Assembly: GCA_024763575.1 (NCBI GenBank)
Contig: JANTFF010000002.1
Coordinates: 1 to 13,512 of the forward strand
From: Sulfurovum sp.
GTDB lineage: Bacteria > Campylobacterota > Campylobacteria > Campylobacterales > Sulfurovaceae
Length of the DNA stretch: 13,512 nucleotides
Reading direction: 5' to 3'
A model generated the notes under the pieces. It made no database searches. It saw only the letters and a list, made by a program, of their open reading frames with translations, and was not told the DNA's origin. Below are positions 1 to 7,674 of the stretch, piece by piece (positions within the stretch are counted from its first letter, which is position 1; every line of letters starts with the position of its first letter). The position numbers and the translations under genes are program-made.

Positions 1-158
1 TTATACGTCACTACTTTCATGATTTGACATACTTTTTCATAATGTAATTATAGTATAGTAATGTTTAATATTGTTTTAAATAATTTTCTATAGTGTAAAA
101 AAGGGATTATAACATATTTGATATTTTTTATAGAAGAAGAGAGTGTAGTTAAAATTAA
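1..158. other. AT-rich non-coding stretch downstream of the nuo operon
   Basis: This stretch lies beyond the probable terminator of the operon and contains no open reading frame of useful length on either strand. It is very AT-rich. It contains scattered promoter-like words, for example TTGACA at 24-29 on the plus strand and TATAAT-like words on both strands, but none has a convincing partner at proper spacing that points at a gene. It may contain the upstream region of a gene lying to the left of the window, which cannot be judged from what is visible. Confidence 0.5.
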
Positions 159-184
159 TTCTATCCTCTAAATAGAGGATAGAA
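159..184 (-). terminator. Probable intrinsic terminator of the nuo operon
   Basis: A perfect inverted repeat with arms at 159-169 and 174-184 forms an 11-bp stem around a 4-base loop. It begins 15 bases after the nuoN stop codon in the direction of transcription. On the minus strand the hairpin is followed by an AT-rich run (AATTAATTTT) rather than a clean T-tract, so Rho-independent termination is likely but not textbook. On the plus strand the hairpin is followed by AAAAGAGG and TTTTAG, so a role in the opposite direction is also possible. Confidence 0.65.
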
Positions 185-199
185 AAGAGGTTTTAGTAA

Positions 200-1696
200 T
201 TAATACCCACTAATTTGAACCATATGTGTAATATACTCAAGTAGAGGCTGAACAAAGAATATTGAAGCCACTGTTACAAATACAGTAATACCAAGAACTG
301 TCATTAACGGTTTAGATAAATTGTAATATACAGTTGTTTCATCTGTAACTGCTACTGGTTCTTTCAAGAACATATACACAACCAATTTCAAGTAGTAGTA
401 TGCTGAAATTGCAGAGTTGATACCCATGACAATAGCTAACCATACCATACCAACATCAACTGCTGCACTCATAATATAGATTTTACCCCAAAATACAGAA
501 AATGGTGGTACACCTGCAAGAGAAAACATAAATAGAGCCATAATTACTGCACCTAAAGGCATAATATTTATCATACCTGCAAACTTCTCATAAGGGTGGT
601 CAAATCTTGCATGGTGAATTTTGTTTTTGTGACGACTAACCCATAACATAGTAAATGCACCAAGGTTAGTAAACATAAACAGACCATAATATAAAAATAC
701 TGCTGAATTTGCTTTGGTTGTAGCAAGTGCAATAGCAGCCATTACAAAACCTGCATGAGAAATAGATGAGTATGCTAACATTCTCTTAACATCTTGTTGA
801 ACCAATGCCATAATATTAGCTAATGTCATAGTAACAACTGCCATACTCAAAATAGAAATCTGTACCCACTCTACATCAAGTTTGATAAACATCTCAAAAA
901 TTCTCATAGCGACAACAAACGCAGCTATCTTTGGAGCAACAGACATAAAACCTGCTAATGGAGCAGAAGCACCCTCATATACATCTGGAGCCCATGTATG
1001 AAATGGAAAGAGTGAGAGTTTAAAAGCAAATGCTCCAAGGAGGAATGATGCTCCAGCTATCATAAGTGCCATTATACCAATATCACCCATTCTTGATTGG
1101 AGAACATCAGCAATTTGACCTAACTCCAAACTCCCACTGATAGCATATAAAATAGCTGAACCCATAGTAAATAGTCCAGCTGCTAATGCACCCATAGTAA
1201 AGTATTTAACAGCAGCCTCAAAAGAGTGGTGTCTGTTATGAAGAGCTATTAGAGTATATAGAGCTAGAGATGAAGTCTCAAGTCCGATAAATATCAGAAT
1301 TAAGTTATCACTACTAACCATAAACTGTAAACCTGCTACCATAAATAAAAATAGTGCAAAGAATTCAGGATATGAGTACTCATGGAATCTTTTTGATGTC
1401 AAAGCCAATGGTATAAATATAATTGACGCTATCAAAATAATAATTTGAGTAACAATTGAGATACCATCAACTAGCATCAAATCAAAAAAACCTCTATCAT
1501 TGACATTGAGTCCTATTATACCACCCAAATCAATAAGAATAATCAAAACACTCAACATAACATAAAGAGATTTATGTAAATTCTCTTTTATTAAATCAAT
1601 TGTCAAGATAACAAGACCACCAGCTACTGCCATAAGCATTGGCATAAGTGTAGCAAGGTTTAGTGCATCTAAACTAATTTTTACTGGCTCTAACAT
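200..1696 (-). CDS. nuoN: NADH-quinone oxidoreductase subunit N (NuoN)
   Basis: NuoN is one of the three antiporter-like proton-pumping subunits in the membrane arm of complex I, and sits beside NuoK and NuoM. The 498-residue protein is highly hydrophobic throughout, with many predicted membrane helices, close to the usual family length. Visible channel residues are Glu140 in the segment [15 protein letters not shown], Lys226 in [13 protein letters not shown] and Lys256 in SVAPKIAAF. These match the conserved Glu and Lys residues of the proton-antiporter domain. The ATG overlaps the nuoM stop by one base (TAATG), and a strong AAGGAGG at 1704-1710 lies seven bases upstream, inside the end of nuoM, so translation is probably coupled. 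It is the last gene of the operon and is followed by a hairpin at 159-184. The identification is secure from both sequence and position. Confidence 0.97.
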   Translation of the reverse strand: MLEPVKISLDALNLATLMPMLMAVAGGLVILTIDLIKENLHKSLYVMLSVLIILIDLGGIIGLNVNDRGFFDLMLVDGISIVTQIIILIASIIFIPLALTSKRFHEYSYPEFFALFLFMVAGLQFMVSSDNLILIFIGLETSSLALYTLIALHNRHHSFEAAVKYFTMGALAAGLFTMGSAILYAISGSLELGQIADVLQSRMGDIGIMALMIAGASFLLGAFAFKLSLFPFHTWAPDVYEGASAPLAGFMSVAPKIAAFVVAMRIFEMFIKLDVEWVQISILSMAVVTMTLANIMALVQQDVKRMLAYSSISHAGFVMAAIALATTKANSAVFLYYGLFMFTNLGAFTMLWVSRHKNKIHHARFDHPYEKFAGMINIMPLGAVIMALFMFSLAGVPPFSVFWGKIYIMSAAVDVGMVWLAIVMGINSAISAYYYLKLVVYMFLKEPVAVTDETTVYYNLSKPLMTVLGITVFVTVASIFFVQPLLEYITHMVQISGY

Positions 1697-3228
1697 TATT
1701 TTTCCTCCTTAGCTAGTTGCATAGAGATAATAGTATCTTTGGCTTTTTGTGTTCTAGCTTTATATTCCATATTAACTAAAAGTTGTTTTACACTTTTATC
1801 AATTGGTCCTAATACTGGTTTAGGATATACACCTAACCATACAACAATAGCAACTAATGGTAATAGTGCTGTTAACTCTCTAACATTTAAATCTTTGAGA
1901 CCTCTATTTTTTTCATTGGTTACAGGACCAAAGAATGATTTTTTAAAGAGGCTTAACATATAAACAGACCCAATAATAATTGTTGTTCCTGCTAAAATAG
2001 TAGCTATTGGTGAAACTTCATAGAAACCAAGTAGTACCAAGAACTCACCAACAAATCCAATAGTAAGTGGAAGACCAACTGAAGCCATTAGCATAATACC
2101 AAATACTGTTGCATATACTGGCATAATTGAGGCCAAGCCACCAAACTCACTCATAGTTTTTGTCCCTGTTCTCTCATATATTACACCTACAAGCATAAAC
2201 AAAGCACCCGATACTATACCGTGAGATAACATTAAAAAGATAGAACCACCAAGACCTTCAGCATTCATAGCAAAAACACCTATCATAATAATACCCATAT
2301 GTGATACAGAAGAGTAAGCAATAACTTGCTTCATATCTTTTTGTGCAAATGCTACCATTGCTGTATATATAACCATAATAATAGAGAGTACTACTATAAA
2401 TGGTATCATCTCAACTGACGCATCAGGGAACAGTGGAAGTGAAAATCTTACAAATCCATAAGTACCCATTTTAAGTAGTACTGCTGCTAATATTACAGAA
2501 CCGATAGTTGGTGCTTGACCATGAGCGTGAGGTAACCATGTATGAAATGGAAACATAGGAACTTTGATAGCAAACCCAGCAAAAAGAGCCAAGAATAACC
2601 AAAACTGTAACCCTACAGATAAATCCAATTGATACCAATCTAATAGATTAAATGTCCAAACACCTGCTTCTAAATGGTAAAGATATGCTATAGCCAAAAG
2701 ACCAACCAACATTACTAATGAACCTGCAAATGTATATAAGAAGAATTTAACTGCTGCATATACTCTAGTAGGTCCACCCCATGCTCCAATAATATAGAGC
2801 ATAGGAACCAAAGATAACTCCCAAAATAGATAAAAAATAATAGCATCTAATGATAAGAAAACACCTACCATAGTCATCTCTAAAAATAACAAAGAGATAA
2901 TCATATTTTTCATATTTGCTATTTTATCTTCATCTAATAGAATAATACCTAATAGTGTAATTAGTGTTGACATAAGTACAATAAATAGTGAAATACCATC
3001 AACTCCTAAGTTATAAGAGATACCAAATTGTGAAATAATTGGTGCAAACTCATTAAACTGCATACCTGCATAGTTTGTATCAAAACTAGCCCATAACCAG
3101 AGTGATAATAAGAACTCTACAGCAGCTACAGATATACCATAAGCTTTTGCAACCTCCTTATCAACCACAAATCCTAATATCCCAGCTAATAGTGGGAAAA
3201 ATATTAATATACTTAATATATGTTCCAT
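1696..3228 (-). CDS. nuoM: NADH-quinone oxidoreductase subunit M (NuoM)
   Basis: NuoM is the second antiporter-like subunit of the complex I membrane arm, placed between NuoL and NuoN. The protein has 510 residues, which is normal for the family, and is a many-helix membrane protein. Key residues visible are Glu137 in the segment [12 protein letters not shown], Lys222 in [19 protein letters not shown], and Lys253 in [11 protein letters not shown], which correspond to the conserved proton-channel residues. The segment [13 protein letters not shown] is typical of NuoM. The charged C-terminal tail (about residues 485-510, rich in Lys and Glu) is soluble. The gene starts ten bases after the nuoL stop, with an AAGGAGG ribosome binding site at 3233-3239 that overlaps that stop codon. 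Confidence 0.97.
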   Translation of the reverse strand: MEHILSILIFFPLLAGILGFVVDKEVAKAYGISVAAVEFLLSLWLWASFDTNYAGMQFNEFAPIISQFGISYNLGVDGISLFIVLMSTLITLLGIILLDEDKIANMKNMIISLLFLEMTMVGVFLSLDAIIFYLFWELSLVPMLYIIGAWGGPTRVYAAVKFFLYTFAGSLVMLVGLLAIAYLYHLEAGVWTFNLLDWYQLDLSVGLQFWLFLALFAGFAIKVPMFPFHTWLPHAHGQAPTIGSVILAAVLLKMGTYGFVRFSLPLFPDASVEMIPFIVVLSIIMVIYTAMVAFAQKDMKQVIAYSSVSHMGIIMIGVFAMNAEGLGGSIFLMLSHGIVSGALFMLVGVIYERTGTKTMSEFGGLASIMPVYATVFGIMLMASVGLPLTIGFVGEFLVLLGFYEVSPIATILAGTTIIIGSVYMLSLFKKSFFGPVTNEKNRGLKDLNVRELTALLPLVAIVVWLGVYPKPVLGPIDKSVKQLLVNMEYKARTQKAKDTIISMQLAKEEK

Positions 3229-3237
3229 AACCCCTCC

Positions 3238-5148
3238 TTAACTCATAACTGCAACTACTGCAGCAGCTAATATTAATAATAGTGTACCAGCACCCATCCA
3301 ATTAAGATAAGATGAGAGATTACCATTTTGTATTGTTCTTGTTTTATCACCTGTTGTATAGATTACTTTTGCAATCATATCAACAGTGCCATCTACTACT
3401 GCTTTGTCTATTGCCCAGAATTTTTCTGAAATTGCCTTATAAGGTTTTACAATAAACTCTACATAAAAGTCAGGAACATAATATTGGTTTATCAATAGTT
3501 TATAGATAAATCCATTTTCTACTTTTTCATCTTGTTTAAATGCTTTTTCACCTCTTCTAGCATATTTGAAGTAAGCAATAACTATACCTGTAATAGCAAA
3601 TGCTAAAACAATAAGACCTAGTTTTCCTGCAAGATGATGTGTATGATGACTCATCTCATACTCAGGTAATAGAGTAATTATAAACTCATGGAAACTTCCT
3701 TGGAACCAACCAGCTACTACAGCCAAAATAGCCAAAGGACTCATAGCAATTAGTACATATTTATACATCTCATGAGGGTGGAAACCAAACAGTTTATATC
3801 TCTCTTCACCTTCAAAAGTTAAGAATACTTGTCTAAAGCTATAGAATGCTGTAAGACCTGCTGTGAAAACCAACATTCCCCATAATACTAAAGTTCCTTC
3901 ATTAAAAGCTGTCTCTATAATCGCATCTTTGGAAAAATATCCTGCTAGTGGTGGCAAACCTGCTAATGCTAATGAAGCTACACCCATATAGATATAAGTT
4001 CCTCTCATAGCCTTTTTGAGTCCACCCATTTTAAATAGGTCAAGTTCATCATCCATTGCATGCATAACATTACCTGCACCCAAGAATAGTAACGCTTTGA
4101 AGAATGCATGAGCTGCAAGGTGGAAAAGTGCTATCCAATAAGCTCCAAGACCAGCTGCTGCGAACATATACCCTAACTGTGAAAGTGTAGAGTAAGCAAT
4201 AATTCTTTTGAGGTCTCGGTTAACCAAAGCCATAGATGCTGCATAAAATGCTACAAATGTACCAAGAGCTGCAATGAAATAACTAACTCCTTGTACTGCC
4301 TCCATTCCAAATAGTGGATTAGCTCTAATTACAAGGAAAACCCCTGCTGTTACCATTGTCGCTGCATGAATAAGAGCAGAAACTGGAGTTGGTCCTTCCA
4401 TCGCATCTGTAAGCCATGTATGTAGTGGAAATTGTGCCGATTTACCCATTGCACCAATAAATAGTCCAATAGCAATTGCTACAAGTATTCCATCTGTTAG
4501 ATGTGGAAGTGCTTTGAAGACTACATCATATTGAAGTGAACCTACATTCCAATAAATCAAGAATATACCAACCAACATACCAAGGTCAGCAATACGGTTC
4601 ATAATAAATGCTTCGTTTGCTGCATAAGATGGAGATATAGCTGGATTAATATCTGGTGTAACATCTTTTTTGTGATACCAAAAACCAATTAGTAACCATG
4701 AACATACACCAACACCTTCCCAACCGATAAATAGACCAGCAAAGTTATCACTCATAACCAAAATCATCATTGAGAAAACAAATGCTGATAGGTATGAGAA
4801 AAATCTATTGAAACTTTTGTCATGATCCATATATCCATTTGAATAGACATGAACTACAGTTGAGACTGTTGTAACTACTATCATCATAGTAACACTTACT
4901 TTATCTACTATAAAACCAAACGGAATGTGTAAACTACCAGCACTTATCCAATCCATCATAGTGACATGAACAGCTCCATGCTCTGCTACATAAAACGCTA
5001 AAATAATTGAAGCTAATAGTGATAATCCAATCAAAGCAGGATTAACTATACCTACTATTATATTTTTAGGACTTCTTGCAAAAAAGAGTCCAGCAAACAG
5101 TGACCCAACAAAAGGAGCAAAGAGTGCTATATATACTAAACTTTCCAT
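3238..5148 (-). CDS. nuoL: NADH-quinone oxidoreductase subunit L (NuoL)
   Basis: NuoL is the distal antiporter-like subunit of complex I and carries the long lateral helix that runs along the membrane arm. The 636-residue length fits the family. The conserved channel glutamate is Glu144 (in FIGWEGVGVCSW), and the conserved lysine is Lys236 (in GKSAQFPLHTWLTDAMEG), followed by TPVSALIHAATMVTAGV. These are hallmark NuoL segments. The C-terminal region, from about residue 520, includes a hydrophilic stretch with many Lys and Glu residues and the sequence KFWAIDKAVVDGTVD, as expected for the lateral helix and final anchor. It begins after the nuoK stop (TAATAG) with an AAAGGA site at 5156-5161 at good spacing. 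No frameshift or missing motif is seen. Confidence 0.98.
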   Translation of the reverse strand: MESLVYIALFAPFVGSLFAGLFFARSPKNIIVGIVNPALIGLSLLASIILAFYVAEHGAVHVTMMDWISAGSLHIPFGFIVDKVSVTMMIVVTTVSTVVHVYSNGYMDHDKSFNRFFSYLSAFVFSMMILVMSDNFAGLFIGWEGVGVCSWLLIGFWYHKKDVTPDINPAISPSYAANEAFIMNRIADLGMLVGIFLIYWNVGSLQYDVVFKALPHLTDGILVAIAIGLFIGAMGKSAQFPLHTWLTDAMEGPTPVSALIHAATMVTAGVFLVIRANPLFGMEAVQGVSYFIAALGTFVAFYAASMALVNRDLKRIIAYSTLSQLGYMFAAAGLGAYWIALFHLAAHAFFKALLFLGAGNVMHAMDDELDLFKMGGLKKAMRGTYIYMGVASLALAGLPPLAGYFSKDAIIETAFNEGTLVLWGMLVFTAGLTAFYSFRQVFLTFEGEERYKLFGFHPHEMYKYVLIAMSPLAILAVVAGWFQGSFHEFIITLLPEYEMSHHTHHLAGKLGLIVLAFAITGIVIAYFKYARRGEKAFKQDEKVENGFIYKLLINQYYVPDFYVEFIVKPYKAISEKFWAIDKAVVDGTVDMIAKVIYTTGDKTRTIQNGNLSSYLNWMGAGTLLLILAAAVVAVMS

Positions 5149-5152
5149 TCTA

Positions 5153-5455
5153 TTATCCTTTCATTGATGATATAACATCAAGGTCAAGTGAACCATATTT
5201 TTTATAAAGTAAAATCAAAAGACCTAAACCAACAGCAACCTCAGATGCTGCAACTGCGATGATAAAAAAGGCAAACATTTGACCTGATAAATCACCGTAA
5301 TAATTGCCTACTGCTGCAAAAGCGATATTGACTGCATTTAACATCACCTCTGTAGCAAAAAATAGCATTAGAAGATTTTTTCTCCTAAGCACACCCATAA
5401 ATCCTATACTAAACAGCAGACCTGAAAGTATAAGATAGTGACTAACACCTATCAT
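5153..5455 (-). CDS. nuoK: NADH-quinone oxidoreductase subunit K (NuoK)
   Basis: NuoK is a small three-helix membrane subunit (MrpC-like) that links the quinone-side part of complex I to the proton pumps. At exactly 100 residues it has the family's standard length. The two conserved membrane glutamates needed for proton transfer are at the expected positions: Glu36 in FFATEVMLNAVN and Glu72 in AVAASEVAVGLGL. Its ATG overlaps the nuoJ stop in an ATGA arrangement (four-base overlap). An AAGGAG site at 5461-5466, inside the nuoJ end, is five bases upstream, so the two genes are probably translationally coupled. Confidence 0.98.
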   Translation of the reverse strand: MIGVSHYLILSGLLFSIGFMGVLRRKNLLMLFFATEVMLNAVNIAFAAVGNYYGDLSGQMFAFFIIAVAASEVAVGLGLLILLYKKYGSLDLDVISSMKG

Positions 5456-6018
5456 TTGCTCTCCTTTAAAATCTCATCTTCTGGTTCTTTTTGTATTACA
5501 GTTTTAGTCAAAGATATATCCATCTTTTTACCTGCTAGAATAATACCTGCAATCATTGCTACTAGCAACATAATAGCAGCTACTTCAAATGGTACAAGAT
5601 ATTTAGTAAATAGAACTATACCAACAGCTTGTGCATTACCAACCCCATTAACAATAGGATATGAAGCTTCGATATTCTCTCCTATAATTGGAGCAGAGAA
5701 AATAATCACAAATACAAGTGCCATTAATCCACCTAGTAAAAAAACTAGTGTAGGATTATTATGTTTCTCTTTTATATCTTTTGTTGCATCAAAAAACATC
5801 ATTGCAAATGAGTATAGAGCCATAACAGCACCTACATATACAATTAGTTGAACAACACCTAAAAAATCAGCTCCTAAAATAAAGAAGAAACCTGAAATCA
5901 TTACCATTCCTGCTGCCAATGAAGTCATGGCATATAGGACATTTTTACTCATCACCGTAATCATAAACAGTATCGTAGTCGATATTGCAAAGATATAAAA
6001 GGCTATAAATTCATACAT
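5452..6018 (-). CDS. nuoJ: NADH-quinone oxidoreductase subunit J (NuoJ)
   Basis: NuoJ is a membrane subunit of complex I near the junction with the peripheral arm; its third helix moves during turnover. The protein is 188 residues long with about five hydrophobic helices, including the conserved segment DFLGVVQLIVYVGAVMAL (helix 3), and a charged C-terminal tail ending in EDEILKESK. A GTG three bases upstream (6021) would give one extra residue. The ATG at 6018 is preferred because it places the AAGGAG site (6025-6030) at six bases instead of three. The gene follows the nuoI stop by ten bases and overlaps nuoK by four. Confidence 0.95.
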   Translation of the reverse strand: MYEFIAFYIFAISTTILFMITVMSKNVLYAMTSLAAGMVMISGFFFILGADFLGVVQLIVYVGAVMALYSFAMMFFDATKDIKEKHNNPTLVFLLGGLMALVFVIIFSAPIIGENIEASYPIVNGVGNAQAVGIVLFTKYLVPFEVAAIMLLVAMIAGIILAGKKMDISLTKTVIQKEPEDEILKESK

Positions 6019-6024
6019 CACTCT

Positions 6025-6030
6025 CTCCTT
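6025..6030 (-). promoter_or_regulatory. Ribosome binding site deciding the nuoJ start
   Basis: AAGGAG on the minus strand overlaps the last two bases of the nuoI stop codon. Spacing to the ATG at 6018 is six bases, and only three to the in-frame GTG at 6021, which argues for the ATG. Confidence 0.75.
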
Positions 6031-6652
6031 AATACGCTAGAGGCGTTTTTTTGATGTTATCATCAGCATTAGGACTGATAGCACCAAAGCCTTGATACTC
6101 TTGTTGGAGGTTAAGATTATCAATAGGAGTTAACATATCTTCAAATAGAGAAAAACTAGCTCTCTGTTCTGAAGCATTTTCATATCGTCCACCATGAACA
6201 ATTGCTAACTCTGGACAAACCTCTGCACAATATCCACAGAAGATACATCGTCCAAAGTTAATTGTATATTCACTAACCTCTTTTCTCTGGTTCTCATCAT
6301 ATCTTGTATCCATACTAATACAGTTAGAGATACAAATCTTCTCACACAATCCACAACCAATACATCTATAATGACCACTCTCAAGAAGTCTCAACATATC
6401 ATGAATGGCTCTATATCTTGGTGATATAGGTAGCTTTTCTAATGGATATTGAGTAGTGTGCATTTTACCTCTAAATAGAGCATTGTTCATCTCTCTTAGA
6501 GTTACCCATAGTCCAACAAACAGTTCAGGTTGAACTGCTCTTGAGAGTACCTGTTTAAATTTACTCCACCCATCTTTTGGAGGATGTGTTAAGTCTAACT
6601 TTATATAATTTTGTGTTCCAACATTTCTGTCTTTAAACTTTTCTAAACCCAT
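6029..6652 (-). CDS. nuoI: NADH-quinone oxidoreductase subunit I (NuoI), two [4Fe-4S] clusters
   Basis: NuoI is the 8-Fe ferredoxin-like subunit that carries clusters N6a and N6b and passes electrons from NuoG towards NuoB and the quinone site. Length is 207 residues. The first cysteine set is Cys97, Cys100, Cys103 and Cys107 (with another Cys at 111), the second is Cys136, Cys139, Cys142 and Cys146; both follow the C-x2-C-x2-C-x3-C pattern. The second set ends in the usual Cys-Pro, whereas the first has Ile after Cys107, a feature that I associate with Campylobacterota NuoI proteins. The N-terminal 90 residues contain a possible amphipathic membrane-lying segment around 40-60. The start is supported by AAGGAG at 6658-6663, which overlaps the nuoH stop. 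The gene follows nuoH and precedes nuoJ, the standard order. Confidence 0.97.
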   Translation of the reverse strand: MGLEKFKDRNVGTQNYIKLDLTHPPKDGWSKFKQVLSRAVQPELFVGLWVTLREMNNALFRGKMHTTQYPLEKLPISPRYRAIHDMLRLLESGHYRCIGCGLCEKICISNCISMDTRYDENQRKEVSEYTINFGRCIFCGYCAEVCPELAIVHGGRYENASEQRASFSLFEDMLTPIDNLNLQQEYQGFGAISPNADDNIKKTPLAY

Positions 6653-6661
6653 TACTACTCC

Positions 6662-7672
6662 TTATCCTGCCATCATCACAAGACCTGTGATAACAACATT
6701 TATAACTGCCAATGGCATTAATACTTTCCAACATAACCACATAAGTTGGTCTGGTCTAACATGTGGCCAAGCAGCTCTTACCCACAACATAAAGAAGAAA
6801 GAGAATGCAATTTTAGCAAGTATCATAAACCAACCAGCAAAAATCCACCAATCATTATATCCACCAAGGAATACAACTGATGCAATAACACCAATAGTAA
6901 TCATATTGGCATACTCACCAATAAAGAACATACCCCATCTCATACCACTATACTCTGTTACATAACCTGAGACTATCTCTGCTTCATGTTCAAGTAAATC
7001 AAATGGTGTTCTATTCGTTTCAGCATAACCTGCTATCAAAAACAGAACAAAAGCAACTGGTTGATAAACTACTAACCATGTACCATCTGACTGATAGTCA
7101 TTAAAATCAACAAAAGATAGAGAACCTACCATCATAATAGGAGCTAAAAGTGAAAGACCTGTAACAACTTCATAACTTAGAAATTGAATAGCTGTTCTAG
7201 CACTTCCTATAATACCCCATTTGTTTGATTGTGCCATACCTGCTAGAAGTGGTCCATAAAGACCAGCTGCCATCATTCCAAGTACAAACAAAATCCCAAC
7301 ATTAACATCAGATGCAATTGATGGAACAAATACATCTACAAATGGAATTGTAAAATCAGGGAATACAGGAACAGCAGCAAGAGCAATAAATGCAGTAGCT
7401 GCTGTAATAGCAGGTGCTACTGAAAATATAATTTTATTTGCATGTTGAGGTATAATATCCTCTTTGGTAAATAGTTTAATACCATCAGCTGCTAACTGTA
7501 ACAATCCATAAGGACCAACATGTTGTGGCCCTAACCTTCTTTGCATAAATGCAAGTACTTTTCTCTCAATATAAGTACCAAATCCTGCGATTGCCGATAT
7601 GACAGCCAAAATCAAAACAGCTTTGATAATAACGCCAACAGCAGTCACTTCAGGTAATATTGTTGCATCCAT
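6662..7672 (-). CDS. nuoH: NADH-quinone oxidoreductase subunit H (NuoH)
   Basis: NuoH is the membrane subunit that forms most of the quinone-binding chamber together with NuoB and NuoD; in this kind of organism the quinone is expected to be menaquinone (family inference). The 336-residue protein has about eight hydrophobic helices. Clear family signatures are ERKVLAFMQRRLGPQHVGPY near residues 36-55, the loop segment GSARTAIQFLSYEVVTGLSL, and ETNRTPFDLLEHEAEIVSGY followed by VTEYSGMRWGMFF. These include the acidic loop residues that line the quinone channel. The start is supported by a strong AAGGGAGG at 7680-7687, which overlaps the end of nuoG-2, at seven bases. Confidence 0.98.
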   Translation of the reverse strand: MDATILPEVTAVGVIIKAVLILAVISAIAGFGTYIERKVLAFMQRRLGPQHVGPYGLLQLAADGIKLFTKEDIIPQHANKIIFSVAPAITAATAFIALAAVPVFPDFTIPFVDVFVPSIASDVNVGILFVLGMMAAGLYGPLLAGMAQSNKWGIIGSARTAIQFLSYEVVTGLSLLAPIMMVGSLSFVDFNDYQSDGTWLVVYQPVAFVLFLIAGYAETNRTPFDLLEHEAEIVSGYVTEYSGMRWGMFFIGEYANMITIGVIASVVFLGGYNDWWIFAGWFMILAKIAFSFFFMLWVRAAWPHVRPDQLMWLCWKVLMPLAVINVVITGLVMMAG

Positions 7673-7674
7673 AT

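Noticed and set aside
24..59. TTGACA at 24-29 with TATA-rich words about 17-24 bases downstream, as a plus-strand promoter
   Set aside because: The best -10-like words (ATTATA at 47-52, TATAGT at 49-54 or 54-59) are imperfect or wrongly spaced, and the promoter would point into the antisense of nuoN. In DNA this AT-rich such matches occur by chance.
5438..5851. A 137-codon open frame on the plus strand opposite nuoJ
   Set aside because: It is antisense to a well-conserved gene, its translation is low-complexity and rich in Ile, Ser and Thr, and it has no recognisable motif. The same applies to shorter plus-strand frames at 1739-1963, 6687-6965, 11586-11813 and 12877-13065.
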